DNA of 35,859 nt from an uncultured Bacilli bacterium (GTDB taxonomy: Bacteria; Bacillota_I; Bacilli_A; RF39; UBA660), in contig CAKOIY010000004.1 of assembly GCA_934087515.1 (NCBI GenBank), forward strand, positions 1 to 35,859. The letters run 5' to 3'. Shown in pieces: positions 32,996 through 35,859 of this stretch. The notes under the pieces are model-generated. The model searched no databases. It saw only the letters and a list, made by a program, of their open reading frames with translations, and had not been told where the DNA came from. The translations under genes and the position numbers were made by a program. Within the stretch, counting starts at the first letter, position 1, and each line of letters opens with the position of its first letter.

Positions 32996-33913
32996 ATGAA
33001 AAGCTGTGAATTAATCTGTAACCGCGAAAGTGGTAAAGGAATAAAAGGAAAAACCCTAAACGAAGTTATTAATAAACTAACAGAACATGGATACAAAACC
33101 CACATATATTACACAGAAAAACACGGAGACGCCAAAAGGCATGTTAAAAACTTAAAACAAACAGACCTAGTTCTATCAATCGGTGGAGACGGAACATTCA
33201 ACGAAATAGTATCAGGAAACCACTTAAGAGAAAACAAACTAGTACTATCACATATCCCAGTAGGAACCACCAACGACATAGGCCACATGCTAGGCCTAAA
33301 CAAAAACATCCTAAAAAGTGTAGAAAAAATACTAGAAGGAGAAATAAAAAACGTTGACCTAGGACTAATCAACAACCAACCATTCTTTTACGTCGCAGGA
33401 TTCGGAAAATTCATAAACGTTCCATACCAAACATCAAGAAAACTTAAAAAAAAAATAGGACACCTAGCCTATCTTATAAATGGAGCAAAAGAATTCTTTC
33501 AAACAACAAAACTATATGAACTAGAATACAAAGTAAACAACCAAACATATCACGGTTTTTATTCATTAATACTAATATCAAACGCCAATCGTATAGCAGG
33601 TTTCAATAATATATATAAAAATGTAAAACTAGACGATAATAAGTTTGAAATAATGTTCTGTAACATCACTAGAAGAAAAGATTTAGTAAAAACACTAATA
33701 TTACTTGTCAAAACTGGAATAACAAACGTTCCTGGTATATACTGCCACACAAGTGATAAAATAGAAATAACCTTCCAAGAAAAAATAAAAAATGATTGGA
33801 CAATCGATGGAGAAAAACTAAAAGATGAAAAACAAAAATATACAATAACAATAAACAAAGAATTAAAAATGTTACTACCAACTAAAAACATACCAAAACT
33901 ATTCACAAAATAA
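32996..33913 (+). CDS. Diacylglycerol kinase / lipid kinase family protein (DgkB/YegS-like)
   Basis: 305 residues. The nucleotide-binding motif SIGGDGTFNEI (GGDGT at 63-67), an N-terminal NRESGKG and PVGTTNDIG are diagnostic of DAGK-catalytic proteins. In Bacilli DgkB recycles diacylglycerol from lipoteichoic acid synthesis; other members phosphorylate other lipids, so the substrate is not fixed. No membrane helix is seen. A GGTGAT ribosome site precedes the ATG. It converges on whiA and shares its terminator. Confidence 0.93.
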   Translation: MKSCELICNRESGKGIKGKTLNEVINKLTEHGYKTHIYYTEKHGDAKRHVKNLKQTDLVLSIGGDGTFNEIVSGNHLRENKLVLSHIPVGTTNDIGHMLGLNKNILKSVEKILEGEIKNVDLGLINNQPFFYVAGFGKFINVPYQTSRKLKKKIGHLAYLINGAKEFFQTTKLYELEYKVNNQTYHGFYSLILISNANRIAGFNNIYKNVKLDDNKFEIMFCNITRRKDLVKTLILLVKTGITNVPGIYCHTSDKIEITFQEKIKNDWTIDGEKLKDEKQKYTITINKELKMLLPTKNIPKLFTK

Positions 33914-33938
33914 GAGTTAAGACCAAATCTTAACTCTT
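33912..33938. terminator. Shared bidirectional hairpin between the DgkB-like gene and whiA
   Basis: AAGAGTTAAG (33912-33921) and CTTAACTCTT (33929-33938) form a perfect 10-bp stem with a 7-base loop. Both stop codons lie in or beside it. T tracts on each side are short. Confidence 0.75.
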
Positions 33939-34859
33939 TTCATTTCTAATAATCTCAGCAATATCATGTATCTTTCTAAATCTATGACTAAGACCAGATT
34001 TAGTAATACTTTTACCAGTCTCAGAACTCATAATATAACTAAGTTCCCCCAAAGAAGCATCCGGATACTTTTCACGATAAATAATAACATCACGAATCTT
34101 ATCAGAAACACCATCTAGACCAATATATTCTTTAATTAAAGCAATATCAGATTCCTGTTTTCTACTAGCATCAATAATCTTATCAACATTAGCCTGTTCA
34201 CAATTATTAAGCCTATTAGTCATATTCTTATGATCCCTATATATACGAATATCCTCATAATATAAAATAGCATTATTAGCACTCACAATCCTCAAAAAAT
34301 CCCCAATCTTCTCAGCTTCTTTAACATAAGTCATATATCCCTTATCTCTAGGAATAACCTTAGAATTAATACTAAAATAAGAAAGCAAAGAAACAATAAA
34401 ATAAGCCTCATCCTTTCTATCAACAAGAAACTCCATATGATACCTAGATTTCTTAGGATCATTTATACTTCCCTTAGCAAGAAACACACCACGTAAATAT
34501 GCTCTCTTCAAATCCTCAGTATCTAAAAAATAAGAAGGAATCGAAGGAAACAAAAAACCATTATCAAAAACCATAAGACTACTCAAAATAACAGAAAACT
34601 TATCATGAAGCAAAATACTATAATAATTCTTCTTAAAACTATTACCAGTACCACTTTTAATAACAGGAATAACATCAAACAATTCCTTAAACAAAGAAAA
34701 TATCTTTCTAACAACCTTAGGATTTTCAGAAACAATAACTATCTCATCCTCTAAAATCTCCACATTATTCCTAAGAAAACCAGATAACAAACAAATATTT
34801 TCAAGCCTAGAATAATTATTAGAACATATCTCATTCTTAATTTCTGTAGTAAAAGACAC
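33930..34859 (-). CDS. whiA: WhiA-family DNA-binding regulator
   Basis: 309 residues. The N-terminal part (MSFTTEIKNEIC at the start, about 1-190) resembles a degenerate LAGLIDADG fold, with RGVFLAKGSINDPKKSRYHMEF. The C-terminal part (about 215-309) is a helix-turn-helix with NRLNNCEQANVDKII and GLSHRFRKIHDIAEII. WhiA controls division and sporulation genes in actinomycetes and division/chromosome segregation in Bacillus. It starts at GTG, set by GAGGTGAT upstream. It follows glmR/yvcK with a 4-base gap, the order usual in Firmicutes. Confidence 0.95.
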   Translation of the reverse strand: MSFTTEIKNEICSNNYSRLENICLLSGFLRNNVEILEDEIVIVSENPKVVRKIFSLFKELFDVIPVIKSGTGNSFKKNYYSILLHDKFSVILSSLMVFDNGFLFPSIPSYFLDTEDLKRAYLRGVFLAKGSINDPKKSRYHMEFLVDRKDEAYFIVSLLSYFSINSKVIPRDKGYMTYVKEAEKIGDFLRIVSANNAILYYEDIRIYRDHKNMTNRLNNCEQANVDKIIDASRKQESDIALIKEYIGLDGVSDKIRDVIIYREKYPDASLGELSYIMSSETGKSITKSGLSHRFRKIHDIAEIIRNEKS

Positions 34860-34863
34860 AACA

Positions 34864-35811
34864 TCACCTCATCAAATAATTAAAAATACTAGTAGCAAGC
34901 TTAAGACCATTATGGCGAATATAATTTCCCTCTATAACAAGTAAATCTTCCCTAATAAGTTCACATCCCAAAGAAGCAACCTTATCTTCATCAATCTTAA
35001 CCAAACTCTTATTTTCAGAAGCAATATACTTATCAAGAACCAAAGAAGGAAGTTTACTATCCGCGGCCAAAACTGCATCAACTTTATGTTTTCCCAAATA
35101 CTTATCAATTATCTCAACATGATCTCCAACAGTATAATCCTCAGTCTCAAAAACCTGATCAACAGCATTACAAGTATAAAGTATACGAGCTTTACTCTTA
35201 TCTATCGCAGAAATTATATCATCAGAAAGTAAATTAGGTATCAAACTAGTATATAAACTACCCATACTAAAAACAATCAAATCACAAGATAAAATCTCTG
35301 AAATAATCTCCGGATCAACATTAGGTTCCTCATCATAAAAAAGCTTCTTTATCTTACGTCTATCATGACCAATCTCACTCTCACCATGAATAATATCTCC
35401 ACTAGTAGTTTCAGCCATCAAAGTAAGATAATCCTCAGACAAAGGAAGAATCTTATGACGAACATTCAAAAAATCACCAAGAACCCTTATACTTTCCTTA
35501 AGACTACCAGTAATATTATACATAGCAGCCATAATTAAATTACCAACAGGATGACCATTCAAATCAGTATAAGTATCAAATCTATATTGCAAAAGTTTCT
35601 TTATCTCATCATTAGCATTACTAAGAGCAACTATAACCTTACGAACATCACCCATCGCAGGCATAAAAAACTCCTCACGAAGCTTACCAGTTGAAGAACC
35701 ATTATCAGAAACACTAATAACTGTAGTTATATCAACAGGAAACTCCTTAAGACCACGAACTAAAAAACTAATTCCAGTTCCTCCTCCAAATACTACAACT
35801 TTCTTATTCAT
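34864..35811 (-). CDS. glmR: GlmR/YvcK-family gluconeogenesis factor (CofD-like)
   Basis: About 315 residues from the ATG at 35811, chosen because GGTGAT lies upstream and MNKKVVVFGGGTG is the family start. VISVSDNGSSTGKLREEF, MPAMGDVRKVI, LNGHPVGNLIM and VFSMGSLYTSLIPNLL are family motifs. In Bacillus it binds UDP-GlcNAc and supports cell-wall precursor supply. It begins an operon with whiA. RapZ, its usual upstream neighbour, is not in the 48 bases left in the window, and a promoter lies directly upstream. Confidence 0.95.
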   Translation of the reverse strand: MNKKVVVFGGGTGISFLVRGLKEFPVDITTVISVSDNGSSTGKLREEFFMPAMGDVRKVIVALSNANDEIKKLLQYRFDTYTDLNGHPVGNLIMAAMYNITGSLKESIRVLGDFLNVRHKILPLSEDYLTLMAETTSGDIIHGESEIGHDRRKIKKLFYDEEPNVDPEIISEILSCDLIVFSMGSLYTSLIPNLLSDDIISAIDKSKARILYTCNAVDQVFETEDYTVGDHVEIIDKYLGKHKVDAVLAADSKLPSLVLDKYIASENKSLVKIDEDKVASLGCELIREDLLVIEGNYIRHNGLKLATSIFNYLMR

Positions 35812-35826
35812 AAAATCACCATACTT

Positions 35827-35855
35827 ATTATACAAAATAAACAAAAACAAGTAAA
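35827..35855 (-). promoter_or_regulatory. Promoter of glmR-whiA
   Basis: TTTACT (35855-35850), a 17-bp spacer and TATAAT (35832-35827) preceded by TG. The predicted start leaves a leader of only about 9-10 bases before the ATG, so the mRNA is close to leaderless. Confidence 0.65.
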
Positions 35856-35859
35856 CAAA

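Noticed and set aside
1..35859. Recoding of TGA to tryptophan, as in Mollicutes
   Set aside because: TGA ends rplP, map, htrA and others at tightly overlapping junctions. Tryptophan is TGG in the proteins examined, and the tRNA-Trp anticodon is CCA.

Overview
The window is AT-rich, wall-building, low-GC Gram-positive (Bacilli-type) DNA. The evidence is the S10-spc-alpha order, a four-cysteine (type Z) S14, a FemA/B-type peptidoglycan branching enzyme, WhiA, GlmR/YvcK and extended -10 (TGnTATAAT) promoters. The code is standard: the tRNA-Trp has anticodon CCA and TGA ends rplP, map, truA's upstream partner, htrA and the FemX-like gene. An uncultured Bacilli lineage close to the Mollicutes branch (RF39/RFN20-like) is my inference; no marker here proves it.

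Layout. 1-5.1 kb: tRNA-Trp, a CwlJ/SleB-like cortex-lytic-type hydrolase, a convergent LysM amidase whose upstream region carries three iteron-like repeats, a translationally coupled Abi-HtrA pair, and an unknown membrane-anchored protein. 5.13-6.92 kb: a 1.8-kb segment at the 3' end of rpsI. It is bounded by a 17-bp exact copy of the rpsI 3' end and holds a single 479-residue protein with two HEPN-type RxxxxH motifs. I read it as an integrated cargo element without an integrase, and it is the most interesting object in the window. 6.9-10.2 kb: rpsI, rplM (with a candidate L13 leader), an unknown membrane protein, truA and a short-chain dehydrogenase. The ECF transporter genes that Bacilli usually carry between rplQ and truA are missing. 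10.26-24.3 kb: one unbroken minus-strand S10-spc-alpha superoperon from rpsJ to rplQ, including secY, adk, map, infA, rpmJ and rpoA, but without rpmD (L30). 24.3-26.8 kb: two sigma-70 family genes in tandem. 27-30.6 kb: eno, a divergent FemX-like gene, and gap. 30.6-35.86 kb: a TGS-domain nucleoside-kinase-like gene upstream of gap, clpP, a diacylglycerol-kinase-family gene, then whiA and glmR/yvcK.

Most of the window is core translation, transcription and glycolysis machinery transcribed leftward. Genes are packed closely: there are several 1-4 bp start/stop overlaps, and many terminator hairpins begin inside or right after the stop codon. No gene-free stretch exceeds 300 bases. The longest (26705-26990, 1898-2147, 6684-6919, 24170-24385) hold promoters, terminators, repeats or leaders, listed below. 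No CRISPR array, transposase or rRNA was seen.
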